Program-made: the position numbers and the translations under genes
The notes under the pieces: generated by a model
What the model was told of the DNA's origin: nothing
The model's database searches: none
The model's input: only the letters and a program-made list of their open reading frames with translations
IMG/VR virus record: IMGVR_UViG_3300020205_000341
Location: 1 to 31,020 of that record
From: a virus
Length of the DNA: 31,020 nt
Direction: 5' to 3' (one strand)
In this document: positions 6,673-13,402 of the stretch, in pieces
How the letters are laid out: every line of letters starts with the position of its first letter
How positions within the stretch are numbered: position 1 is the first letter of the stretch

Positions 6673-6866
6673 AAACACTAAACGAGAATCAAAAGGACAT
6701 TATCGGTACTGTATTCGCTTTATCATTATTTTGGATTGTAATGGGTTATTTTATATCAACGCAACCAAACTATGCACAAAGCAATAAAGCTCCGCAAATC
6801 GAAGCAAAACACGTTCAATCACCTGTACTAGAGAAATACGGAGAACTAATAACTAAAAACAAATAA
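6669..6866 (+). CDS. Small single-pass membrane protein
   Basis: This 65-aa protein has a charged N-terminus, one membrane segment at about residues 11-31 (DIIGTVFALSLFWIVMGYFI) and a polar C-terminal tail likely on the outer side. No family is recognised. It is coupled by ATGA to the gene before and followed after one base by the next ATG, within the early operon. It could alter the host envelope early in infection, but nothing in the sequence proves it. Confidence 0.65.
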   Translation: MKTLNENQKDIIGTVFALSLFWIVMGYFISTQPNYAQSNKAPQIEAKHVQSPVLEKYGELITKNK

Positions 6867-6867
6867 G

Positions 6868-7212
6868 ATGAACAATTTTGAAATAACAGATTACAAATAT
6901 AGTCCATACACAATGGAGCTAGAATACGTTTACGGAGAGTATTGTTATAGTGTACTATGTGACTTTGAATGGTCGGACGAATGTACAAGCTCTTATATAG
7001 ACTTTTCAGTTACTCCTCTTTCAGGTACGTTTTTTCACGAAACTACGGATGAAGTAGGAACGATTGAAATAACGGAAGAATATACTGCTTTCTTAAATGA
7101 AAAATTAAAAGAGTTTAGAAATAACACACTTTGGTTTTACAATCAATCACTTGAGAAGATGCAGGATTTAGAAACAGATGAATTTAGTCATTGGAGTGAT
7201 TATGGTATTTAA
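6868..7212 (+). CDS. Acidic early protein, unknown
   Basis: This 114-aa protein is strongly acidic and rich in Tyr, Glu and Thr, with strands in the first half (MELEYVYGEYCYSVLCDFEW) and a helix in the second (YTAFLNEKLKEFRNNTLWFYN). No known domain is recognised. A compact, very acidic early phage protein could mimic DNA or bind a host factor, which is speculation. It overlaps the next small gene by 11 bases. Confidence 0.65.
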   Translation: MNNFEITDYKYSPYTMELEYVYGEYCYSVLCDFEWSDECTSSYIDFSVTPLSGTFFHETTDEVGTIEITEEYTAFLNEKLKEFRNNTLWFYNQSLEKMQDLETDEFSHWSDYGI

Positions 7213-7330
7213 ACTACAAAGGATGATCAAGTTCTGGAGAACGAAGTCATCGCACGAAACAATAAGAGGAAGTTTCAACGAGGAACTTTACAGAAGAATA
7301 TGTGAAATAAAATTTAATCAGACGTTATGA
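7202..7330 (+). CDS. Tiny basic early protein
   Basis: This 42-aa basic protein (MVFKLQRMIKFWRTKSSHET...) has no recognised domain. It overlaps the preceding gene by 11 bases and the following gene by ATGA, filling the gap exactly. The coupling is the main support. Confidence 0.5.
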   Translation: MVFKLQRMIKFWRTKSSHETIRGSFNEELYRRICEIKFNQTL

Positions 7331-7560
7331 AAAAACAAACGGCAGTAGAATGGTTAGTAGAGCAACTTGAAAACCATAACGGAGTTACAAGGGCAGGTTT
7401 TGAGAAATGTATTCAAGAAGCCAAAGAAATGGAAAAACAACAAATAATAGAAGCACACGGAGATAAGCAAAAAACGAAATCAAATCCTGATAGTTTAGTA
7501 ACTTACGGATATTGGTATTCGGGTAAAGATTATTATAACGACAAATACGAAAAACTATGA
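7327..7560 (+). CDS. TAVEWL-family small phage protein, copy 1
   Basis: This 77-aa protein has the conserved start KKQTAVEWLVEQLENHN and a second block EAKEMEKQQIIEAHGDKQ. The same blocks occur in the 96-aa protein at 14967, so the two are probable paralogues. Short proteins beginning with TAVEWL are common in Bacteroidetes phages and have no assigned function. The C-terminal part is Tyr-rich (TYGYWYSGKDYYNDKYEKL). ATGA overlaps link it to both neighbours. Confidence 0.72.
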   Translation: MKKQTAVEWLVEQLENHNGVTRAGFEKCIQEAKEMEKQQIIEAHGDKQKTKSNPDSLVTYGYWYSGKDYYNDKYEKL

Positions 7561-7670
7561 GCTACAAAAGAAAAGAAAACTACGAAGCATCAATGCTTGG
7601 AATCGTAGTGAGTTTAGTAATCGCAGGAGTGTTAATCATATTAAAACTAATCACGTTATGTATAAATTAA
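7557..7670 (+). CDS. Tiny single-pass membrane protein
   Basis: This 37-aa protein has a charged start (MSYKRKENYEASM) and one membrane helix at about residues 14-35 (LGIVVSLVIAGVLIILKLIT). Its start overlaps the previous stop by ATGA and its end overlaps the next gene by 13 bases. It is a second small membrane protein of the early operon, with function unknown. Confidence 0.55.
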   Translation: MSYKRKENYEASMLGIVVSLVIAGVLIILKLITLCIN

Positions 7671-7801
7671 GCTACGTCATAGGACTAACAACAATCCAAG
7701 AGTGGAGATTCCATTCCAAGAATCTAGCACACTGGAAGAAGATGGATTTAATAGAAACAGGAAGATTCAACAACGGAACATTTAAAATAGAGCAAATATG
7801 A
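7658..7801 (+). CDS. Small basic early protein
   Basis: This 47-aa protein (MYKLSYVIGLTTIQEWRFHS...) has several aromatic and basic residues and no recognised family. Its start lies inside the preceding gene and its stop overlaps the next start by ATGA. Gene coupling is the main support. Confidence 0.52.
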   Translation: MYKLSYVIGLTTIQEWRFHSKNLAHWKKMDLIETGRFNNGTFKIEQI

Positions 7802-8208
7802 AAGATAACTTAATGGACAAGGTAACGTACCTGATAGAACGAGATGGATTAAACAAACGCAATAGACATAGAGAAATCATCTACAAGAAATGTTACTTAA
7901 TGCACAGACTACGAAAAGAGCAGTTAACTCTTGGCGAAATAGGTTCGTACTTTAATCAGCATCACGCATCGGTTTTACATAACATCGAAACTCATAAGAA
8001 TATGAACAAGTACAATAAACACGAGTACACAAGTTTCATTCGTGAGTATCAAGTATTCTTAAAAAACACGGAGTATTATGTTGAACCAAGAGATTTAATT
8101 TCAGACGTTATGGATTCTACTAATTTATACAAGCTCCAGAGAGTTAAACGATGGATCAAAGAAGGTAGATATAAAAATTTTGATGCTAATGCAACAAATT
8201 TAGAATAA
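7798..8208 (+). CDS. DnaA domain IV-like DNA-binding protein
   Basis: This 136-aa protein has residues 42-70 (QLTLGEIGSYFNQHHASVLHNIETHKNM) that match the helix-turn-helix and signature loop of the DnaA C-terminal domain, where a basic-His-x-S/T-V-x-H segment contacts the DnaA box. No AAA+ ATPase part is present, so this is a stand-alone DNA-binding module. It may mark or block a DnaA-type site, either host oriC or the phage control region at 6108-6504. A second helical region (residues 85-125) ends in a basic helix (KLQRVKRWIKEGRYKN). It is the last gene of the early operon. Confidence 0.7.
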   Translation: MKDNLMDKVTYLIERDGLNKRNRHREIIYKKCYLMHRLRKEQLTLGEIGSYFNQHHASVLHNIETHKNMNKYNKHEYTSFIREYQVFLKNTEYYVEPRDLISDVMDSTNLYKLQRVKRWIKEGRYKNFDANATNLE

Positions 8209-8214
8209 TTACGT

Positions 8215-8222
8215 TATATTTG
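8215..8222 (+). promoter_or_regulatory. Minus-7 box ahead of the structured RNA
   Basis: TATATTTG matches the Bacteroidetes minus-7 consensus seven bases after the preceding stop codon. No good TTG lies at the expected minus-33 distance, so the promoter is uncertain. It would start transcription near 8228. Confidence 0.42.
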
Positions 8223-8225
8223 TGA

Positions 8226-8317
8226 ACGGCTTCATCTCACATTATAAAGCCTTAAGGAATTATTGACCCTTGTAATGAAGTAGAAGTGAGATGCTACGGA
8301 TTTGCGAGGGTTTTTTT
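8226..8317 (+). ncRNA. Candidate structured RNA with kissing loops and terminator
   Basis: Two hairpins can form. The first has stem GGCTT (8228-8232) with AAGCC (8248-8252), and its loop holds CATCTCAC (8233-8240). The second has stem GTAG (8280-8283) with CTAC (8294-8297), and its loop holds GTGAGATG (8286-8293). The two loop octamers are perfectly complementary, so an 8-bp kissing interaction or long-range helix is possible. ACCCTTG (8266-8272) pairs with CGAGGGT (8305-8311, one wobble) and seven T follow, giving an end that could act as a terminator. A TATATTTG box lies just upstream. It could be a small RNA, or a leader controlling the replication genes by switching between anti-termination and termination. 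No known family is recognised. Confidence 0.5.
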
Positions 8318-8333
8318 ATTTAAAATTATTTAT

Positions 8334-8516
8334 ATGAATGAAATTTATTTAGAATGTCAATACACAAGTAAAGACAAAATGATTATTTCAAATGGAGAAT
8401 TTATCTGTTTTGAAGTATATGACGGAGAAGATTCGAGAACTGTTTGTATTGATCGTAAACAAGCATTCACAGTAATTAAAGCATTAGAAAGTTTTTCAGA
8501 TGAGCGGTTGGATTAA
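8334..8516 (+). CDS. Small acidic protein ahead of the replisome organiser
   Basis: This 60-aa protein (MNEIYLECQYTSKDKM... ending ALESFSDERLD) is predicted as short strands and a C-terminal helix, with no recognised family. I chose the ATG at 8334, not the upstream GTG at 8286, because that GTG lies inside the structured RNA and terminator. It overlaps the next gene by 17 bases. Confidence 0.6.
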   Translation: MNEIYLECQYTSKDKMIISNGEFICFEVYDGEDSRTVCIDRKQAFTVIKALESFSDERLD

Positions 8517-9153
8517 GTTACACAGAAAGTTTTTAGATTGGGAATGGTTTAATAAGTCTGAAGCAGTACACTTGTTTTTGTATATGCTTATAAAAGCGAA
8601 TCACAAAGACGCTAAATGGCAAGGCAACGATGTAAAACGAGGTCAATTTATTTCGTCTTTAGGTAACATATCTAACGCTACTGGAATAAGCATTCAACAA
8701 ATAAGAACCATTTTAAAAAAGTTAGAAAAGACAAATGAAATCGAAGTAAAATCAACAAGCCAATTTACTATAGTAACTATCTGTAAATATGAATGTTACC
8801 AAGATGAAAACGAAACATCTAACAAACCATTAACAAACAATCAACAAACGACTAACAAACCATCAACAACAAACAAGAATGATAAGAAAGAAAAGAATAT
8901 ATTATTCGATAATTTTTGGACATTATATTCAAAGTCAGTTGATAAGCAAAAGTGTCAAGAGAAGTTTTTAAAGTTGACAGATGACGAAATAAAATCTATA
9001 TTTGAAACCTTGCCTTTTTATATTATTCAAACTCCTGATAAAACATATAGAAAAAATCCTTTGACTTATCTAAATGGAAAATGTTGGAATGATATTGACC
9101 CAAGCAAGCCACAAATAATTAATAATACTTTACCTCCTCAAATAGTAGACTGA
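8500..9153 (+). CDS. Replisome organiser, DnaD-like winged-helix protein
   Basis: This 217-aa protein probably starts phage replication by binding the origin and loading the helicase encoded next. Residues 1-105 match the N-terminal winged-helix region of phage replisome organisers: GWIKLHRKFLDWEWFN at the start, then RGQFISSLGNISNATGISIQQIRTILKKLEK, which contains the recognition helix. Residues 106-130 form a low-complexity Asn/Thr/Lys linker. Residues 133-205 are a small helical domain beginning FDNFWTLYSKSVDKQKC and including KNPLTYLNGKCWND, a pattern common to helicase-loader C-terminal domains. Its TGA overlaps the helicase ATG. Confidence 0.8.
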   Translation: MSGWIKLHRKFLDWEWFNKSEAVHLFLYMLIKANHKDAKWQGNDVKRGQFISSLGNISNATGISIQQIRTILKKLEKTNEIEVKSTSQFTIVTICKYECYQDENETSNKPLTNNQQTTNKPSTTNKNDKKEKNILFDNFWTLYSKSVDKQKCQEKFLKLTDDEIKSIFETLPFYIIQTPDKTYRKNPLTYLNGKCWNDIDPSKPQIINNTLPPQIVD

Positions 9154-10157
9154 TGTATAAAAGACTAACAAACGTAAACAACGAACTTTTTGATATACGC
9201 TTACAGAAAGACGTAAGAGGAAAGTCAATAGGATGGGATTGGGATATACTTCCTTACACAATAAAAGAAGGATGTACAACTTACATCGGTTCTGCTCCTG
9301 CCAGTGGAAAGACGGAGCTTTGGTTTGAGATTCTTATTAACCTTTCTTGTTTACACAATTGGAATCACGTTGTATTCTCACCTGAAACAGGAAGCAGTGC
9401 TGAAATATTTGCAGAGCTTTGTTACAAGTACATTGGTAAACCTTACGTTCAAGGTCAAAACTCAATGAGTAATTCAGAGCAGATAGTTGCTGAGATGTTT
9501 ATTAACGAGCATTTTATTGTGATTGATCCGATTGACGAAGATTTAACAATTACAAAGTTTTACGACTTAGTAGATGAAATCGAAAAGAAAGAAGGAATGA
9601 AAATTCACACTACAACGATTGACCCTTGGAACGAATTAACGGAAGAGTTTTTACCAAGTGATTTAGGACGTGAAGATAAATACCTTAGTAGGATTTTAGG
9701 AACGGTGCGAAAAAACGCAAGAAGAACAGGTAGACATAACTGTGTAATCAATCACGTTCGTGATCAACCTATGGTAAGTTCTAAGACAATAGCTGGAACT
9801 GACATCAGTTACTTTCCAATGCCAAGTGCTAGAGATTTCGCTGGAGGTCAAGTTTGGTTTAGAAAAGGATTAAGTGTATTGATTCCGTGGCGTCCTCCTT
9901 TTGGTTTAATGGATAGTGATGGAGTAGGAGCAGAAAAAAACGAAGTACATTTGAAGGTAGCTAAAAGTAAACCTAAAGGCGTATCAAAAAACGGAGTATA
10001 TAAGTTATATTTGGATTTAGATAAATATCAATTTTATATGCTCGATTACAAAGGCAATCGTATTTACGCTAATCGAACAAAGAAACTACCTGAACAGAAA
10101 AAGCTCACAATGGTAGAACAAAAGTTAAACTCATTAAACAACAAAGGATGGACATAG
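9153..10157 (+). CDS. DnaB-like replicative helicase / RecA-fold ATPase
   Basis: This 334-aa RecA-fold ATPase carries Walker A GSAPASGKT at residues 46-54, and Walker B is probably in the strand with HTTTIDPW near 151-158. KNARRTGRHNCVINHVRDQP is the segment after Walker B that ends in the sensor-like polar stretch. It resembles the C-terminal half of DnaB-type helicases without the N-terminal primase-interacting domain. It sits directly after the replisome organiser, overlapping by one base. The shortened layout suggests that loading and primase contacts are provided by the upstream protein or the host. A non-helicase KaiC/RAD55-like ATPase is an alternative. Confidence 0.75.
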   Translation: MYKRLTNVNNELFDIRLQKDVRGKSIGWDWDILPYTIKEGCTTYIGSAPASGKTELWFEILINLSCLHNWNHVVFSPETGSSAEIFAELCYKYIGKPYVQGQNSMSNSEQIVAEMFINEHFIVIDPIDEDLTITKFYDLVDEIEKKEGMKIHTTTIDPWNELTEEFLPSDLGREDKYLSRILGTVRKNARRTGRHNCVINHVRDQPMVSSKTIAGTDISYFPMPSARDFAGGQVWFRKGLSVLIPWRPPFGLMDSDGVGAEKNEVHLKVAKSKPKGVSKNGVYKLYLDLDKYQFYMLDYKGNRIYANRTKKLPEQKKLTMVEQKLNSLNNKGWT

Positions 10158-10444
10158 GATTAAAACTACTTTACATCAAAGGACTCATACAAAAGAACAT
10201 TTGGAAAGTAAAGCTAACAAGAGAAGAGCTGCAAGAGAAACGACCATCTGCAGAAGCATACATCAACGGAGCTAGAGATACAGAGAACGACTTAAAGCAG
10301 GTACAGTTAGCAATCATTGAACTAGAAACAGAAATGCGTTTACACGGACGAGAAATCAACAGATGTCTGCATATAAACGGAGAATTAAAGAAAAGAATTG
10401 AAGAACTTGAACACGAACTTAAACACAAAGAAATTACACTATGA
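10148..10444 (+). CDS. Coiled-coil protein in the replication operon
   Basis: This 98-aa, highly charged protein is almost entirely helical. Residues 45-95 show heptad-like spacing (DLKQVQLAIIELETEMRLHG, then GELKKRIEELEHELKHKE). No family is recognised. It overlaps the helicase by ten bases and the next gene by ATGA, so it is probably made with them. A dimeric partner of the helicase is possible. Confidence 0.65.
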   Translation: MDIGLKLLYIKGLIQKNIWKVKLTREELQEKRPSAEAYINGARDTENDLKQVQLAIIELETEMRLHGREINRCLHINGELKKRIEELEHELKHKEITL

Positions 10445-10698
10445 CTAAAAACCACAAACTAGTAACATTATCAGCAATACTTCCTGTATTAGCAGATTTT
10501 ATTGAGGATCTTAATGACCAGTACGTTTTTAAGCAGGATTTGAAACGTAAAGCAAACATCCTAGCAGATGAGATTCGGAAGGTAGACTACAAAGTTCTAC
10601 AGGTATACGGAGAAAAAAGAGAAGAAATATACTCGCAGCAGGTAGACTTACAATTGCTATTTAGACAATGGATTGAAAAAACTATAAAATTTGACTGA
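10441..10698 (+). CDS. Small helical protein in the replication operon
   Basis: This 85-aa protein is mostly helical: LSAILPVLADFIEDLNDQY, then KRKANILADEIRKVDYKVLQVY and a closing QLLFRQWIEKTIKF. No family is recognised. It is coupled to both neighbours by four-base (ATGA) and one-base (TGATG) overlaps. Its place between the helicase and the methyltransferase suggests an accessory role in replication. Confidence 0.65.
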   Translation: MTKNHKLVTLSAILPVLADFIEDLNDQYVFKQDLKRKANILADEIRKVDYKVLQVYGEKREEIYSQQVDLQLLFRQWIEKTIKFD

Positions 10699-11795
10699 TG
10701 AAAGTAGGAAGCGACTTTAGTGGAGTTGGTGCATTTGACCAAGCTCTGAAACGATTAGAAATAAATTATGAAACTGTTTTCGCCTGTGATATGGATAAGT
10801 ATGCAAGAGATACCTTCATTCACAACTATGGTGAACCAAAATACTATCCAAATAATGTTTACGATAGAGAGATTCCATCAGAGTCTTTAGATATCTATAT
10901 GACTTCTCCTCCTTGTCAAGCATTTTCACTAGCAGGAAAGCGACTAGGAAAAGACGATAAAAGAGGAGTTCTATTCTTTAACTCACACGAATTTATTCAA
11001 GTAAACAAACCGAGATTTTTTATATTTGAGAACGTCAAAGGATTGCTTTCAGATGATGGAGGGAAAACATTCCAAGAATGGATCAATATGTTAGGCGGTA
11101 AATCCGTAAATGGATTGCCAGTATTGTTCCCACACGATGATGCAGTTCCATATCATTTATATTGGAAAGTTCTAAACGCAAAGCATCACGGAGTGCCACA
11201 AAATCGTGAAAGAGTTTTCTTGATTGGAATTAGAGATGATAAAGACAATAGCTTTCAATATCCAAAGGAGGAACATTTGAGTAAAAGATTGAAGGATGTG
11301 TTGGAGGATAATGTGGATGATAAGTATTTTTTGAGTGAAAAGATGTTAAATGGATTTATAAATCACAATGAAAATCACAATGAAAAAGGAACTGGATTTG
11401 TATTTGAACCAAAAGACGAAACTCAAATTGCTAATTGTTTAAGAGCCAATGCAGCTTTATGCCCAACTGATAACACATTAAAAATAAAATCAGCCACATC
11501 TAAAGGATATGAAGAAGCAAGAGAAGGTGATTCAATCAATTTTAGTGTGCCATCTTCAGAAACACGAAGAGGAAGAGTAGGTAAAGGAGTAGCACAAACA
11601 TTGGACACTGGGTGTAATCAAGCAACAATAGATAGATTTAGGATCCGCAGATTAACTCCACGAGAATGCTTTCGACTAATGGACTTCCCCGATACATTCA
11701 CTTGGAAGGTATCTGATTCTCAAGCATACAAACAAGCTGGAAATTCAATCGTGGTGAATGTGCTTTACAAAATATTAAAACAACTACCATTATGA
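10698..11795 (+). CDS. DNA C5-cytosine methyltransferase
   Basis: This 365-aa enzyme would transfer a methyl group from S-adenosylmethionine to carbon 5 of cytosine in phage DNA. All key motifs are visible: motif I DFSGVGAFDQAL near residue 6, motif IV SPPCQAF with catalytic Cys73, motif VI ENV at 111-113, motif VIII QNRER at 168-172, and motif X QAGNSIVV near the C-terminus. The target recognition domain lies between about residues 190 and 320. It is complete for the family. No restriction partner with a recognisable family is adjacent, so it most likely shields phage DNA from host restriction, but see the nuclease-like protein at 12304. It overlaps both neighbours. Confidence 0.92.
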   Translation: MKVGSDFSGVGAFDQALKRLEINYETVFACDMDKYARDTFIHNYGEPKYYPNNVYDREIPSESLDIYMTSPPCQAFSLAGKRLGKDDKRGVLFFNSHEFIQVNKPRFFIFENVKGLLSDDGGKTFQEWINMLGGKSVNGLPVLFPHDDAVPYHLYWKVLNAKHHGVPQNRERVFLIGIRDDKDNSFQYPKEEHLSKRLKDVLEDNVDDKYFLSEKMLNGFINHNENHNEKGTGFVFEPKDETQIANCLRANAALCPTDNTLKIKSATSKGYEEAREGDSINFSVPSSETRRGRVGKGVAQTLDTGCNQATIDRFRIRRLTPRECFRLMDFPDTFTWKVSDSQAYKQAGNSIVVNVLYKILKQLPL

Positions 11796-12307
11796 GATGT
11801 AAAAACTGCAAAGAAAAGTTTGAACCTATAAGATTCAATCATAAATATTGTCTTGCTGATGATTGCATTAGGGCATTTGTAGCTGAGGTAAAAGAGAAGA
11901 GCTGGAAAGAAACCAAAACACGAATGAAGAACGACTTAAAAACTACACAAGATTGGTTAAAGGAAGCACAAACAATATTCAATCAATACATAAGACTACG
12001 AGATAACGGATTATGGTGCATATCGTGTGGATTACCTCCTAAGAAAAAGAACGCAGGACACTATTACTCACAGGGAGGACATTCAAACGTTCGATTTGAC
12101 GAGGACAATGTTCATTTACAATGCGAAGCCTGTAACACTTACTTATCAGGCAACTTACTAAACTATCAGATAGGTATAGAAAAACGAATAGGAGCAGAAA
12201 GATTAATTGAACTTCAAGGCAAAGCACACATAGAGAAAAAATGGAGCATAGATGAAATCAAAGAAATAATCAGAGTTTATAAAAATAAAGTAAGACAGTT
12301 GCAATGA
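11792..12307 (+). CDS. ninG: NinG/Rap-type recombination protein
   Basis: This 171-aa protein matches the lambda NinG family, which helps phage recombination by cutting branched DNA. The N-terminal zinc ribbon has Cys3, Cys6, Cys20 and Cys25. After a helix (residues 30-65) comes an HNH-like core with CISCG (Cys76, Cys79), AGHYYS (His90), RFDEDNVHLQ and CEACN (Cys111, Cys114), and LSGNLLNYQIG follows. The length and motif order agree with the family. It lies between the methyltransferase and a nuclease-like protein and is coupled to both by ATGA. Confidence 0.88.
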   Translation: MRCKNCKEKFEPIRFNHKYCLADDCIRAFVAEVKEKSWKETKTRMKNDLKTTQDWLKEAQTIFNQYIRLRDNGLWCISCGLPPKKKNAGHYYSQGGHSNVRFDEDNVHLQCEACNTYLSGNLLNYQIGIEKRIGAERLIELQGKAHIEKKWSIDEIKEIIRVYKNKVRQLQ

Positions 12308-12807
12308 TATCAAATAAAGCTAAAGAACTATCAAGTGAATCACATATTGAAAGAAGCATTTCAGTTGGAAGCGAAGGAGAAAGTAAATTTATTGTAGCTT
12401 GTGAATTAAACAATATCCAATGCACAAAAAGCAGTAAACAAGATGATATATTTAATCACGTTGACTACTGGATATATGACAAAGGAGTTGATATAAAAGG
12501 ATTCAAACAATCACATAAAGAAGGATTTGTTGTAATTGAATTTAAAAATGTTAATGGTAAAGGTGGAAGCTGCAGTGATCAATCAAAAGCTGAATGGATT
12601 GCATTTCAATTTGAAACTTGTTTTTGGATTGTACGAAAAGACGAACTATTAAATTACTGCAGAGAAAATGTTCAATTAGAATATGTAGAAACCTTTAACG
12701 ATTGTTACAAAAAATTGTATCGTAGAAAAGAACGCAAAGACCTAATGACAAAATTAAAGTTAAGCGACTTAAAAACATTCAACTTTATTTGGAAATTAAA
12801 CTTTTAA
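12304..12807 (+). CDS. PD-(D/E)XK-like nuclease candidate
   Basis: This 167-aa protein shows the arrangement of a small restriction-fold nuclease. An N-terminal helix carries GSEGESKF (Glu25/Glu27 region). HVDYWIYDKGVDIKG follows with Asp54 and an Asp63-x-Lys65 pair, and then VVIEFKNVNGKGG with Glu79-x-Lys81. KAEWIAFQF is a helix typical of phage proteins of this kind. It may be a junction or DNA-end nuclease working with NinG and the ERF system. A restriction enzyme partner of the methyltransferase is less likely but possible. It is the last gene of the operon; a promoter follows. Confidence 0.55.
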   Translation: MISNKAKELSSESHIERSISVGSEGESKFIVACELNNIQCTKSSKQDDIFNHVDYWIYDKGVDIKGFKQSHKEGFVVIEFKNVNGKGGSCSDQSKAEWIAFQFETCFWIVRKDELLNYCRENVQLEYVETFNDCYKKLYRRKERKDLMTKLKLSDLKTFNFIWKLNF

Positions 12808-12825
12808 AATAATTTAGTAAAATAG

Positions 12826-12855
12826 TTTGTAATTGAAATATAATTTATATATTTG
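12826..12855 (+). promoter_or_regulatory. Promoter of the recombination operon
   Basis: TTTG at 12826-12829 and TATATTTG at 12848-12855 are 18 bp apart, fitting the Bacteroidetes consensus. TAATTGAAA at 12830-12838 lies exactly 18 nt before the minus-7 box, as in the early promoter. Transcription should begin near 12862, which excludes the upstream ATG at 12833 as a start. Confidence 0.78.
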
Positions 12856-12877
12856 TCTAAACAAAAACCAATTAATT

Positions 12878-13402
12878 ATGAAAAATCTATTAAAAATTCA
12901 GGCAGAATTAAAATGTCCAAAAGGTAGCTTTAACTCATTCGGTAAATACAAGTACCGAAGTGCAGAGCAGATTCTTGAATCACTTAAACCATTGCTACAA
13001 AAACACGAATCAACATTAGTTCTAACAGATGACATTGTTCAAGTAGGTGATAAGCTATTTTTAAAGGCTACTGCAACACTTTCTGATAGTGATAGTGTAA
13101 TTCATTCAAACGGATTTGCAGAGATGAGTGAACACAAAGGAATGTCATCTGAACAATGTACAGGTACTGCATCAAGTTATGCACGTAAGTACGCTTTAAA
13201 CGGACTATTCCTAATTGATGAAACAGAATCAGATCCCGATTCAAAAGACAACACGCCAGTGCAACCAAAGAAACAAACGTTAGACGCTAAAAGATTTCAA
13301 GATGCAGTCAAAGCAGTAACGGAAGGTAAGATAACAAGAGAATCTTTAGAAAGCAAGTTTAGTTTAACAGATGGTCAAATTGATATATTAAACGCACTAT
13401 GA
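12878..13402 (+). CDS. erf: ERF-family single-strand annealing protein
   Basis: This 174-aa recombinase would coat single-stranded DNA and anneal complementary strands. The N-terminal part has the family signature FNSFGKYKYRSAEQILESLKP (residues 18-38). The core then runs through strands to SSEQCTGTASSYARKYALNGLFLIDETESDPD, the conserved helix and acidic end of ERF proteins. The last 40 residues are a charged tail, probably for partner contact. I chose the ATG at 12878, because the earlier in-frame ATG at 12833 falls between the promoter boxes. The exonuclease gene follows with an ATGA overlap, giving the usual exonuclease/annealase pair. Confidence 0.88.
   Translation: MKNLLKIQAELKCPKGSFNSFGKYKYRSAEQILESLKPLLQKHESTLVLTDDIVQVGDKLFLKATATLSDSDSVIHSNGFAEMSEHKGMSSEQCTGTASSYARKYALNGLFLIDETESDPDSKDNTPVQPKKQTLDAKRFQDAVKAVTEGKITRESLESKFSLTDGQIDILNAL

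Noticed and set aside
8286-8333. GTG start giving a longer protein before the replisome organiser
   Set aside because: The first 16 codons fall within the kissing-loop and terminator sequence; the ATG at 8334 fits better.
12833-12877. Longer ERF protein starting at 12833
   Set aside because: That ATG lies between the minus-33 and minus-7 boxes of a strong promoter, so it would not be on the transcript; the ATG at 12878 matches the family start.
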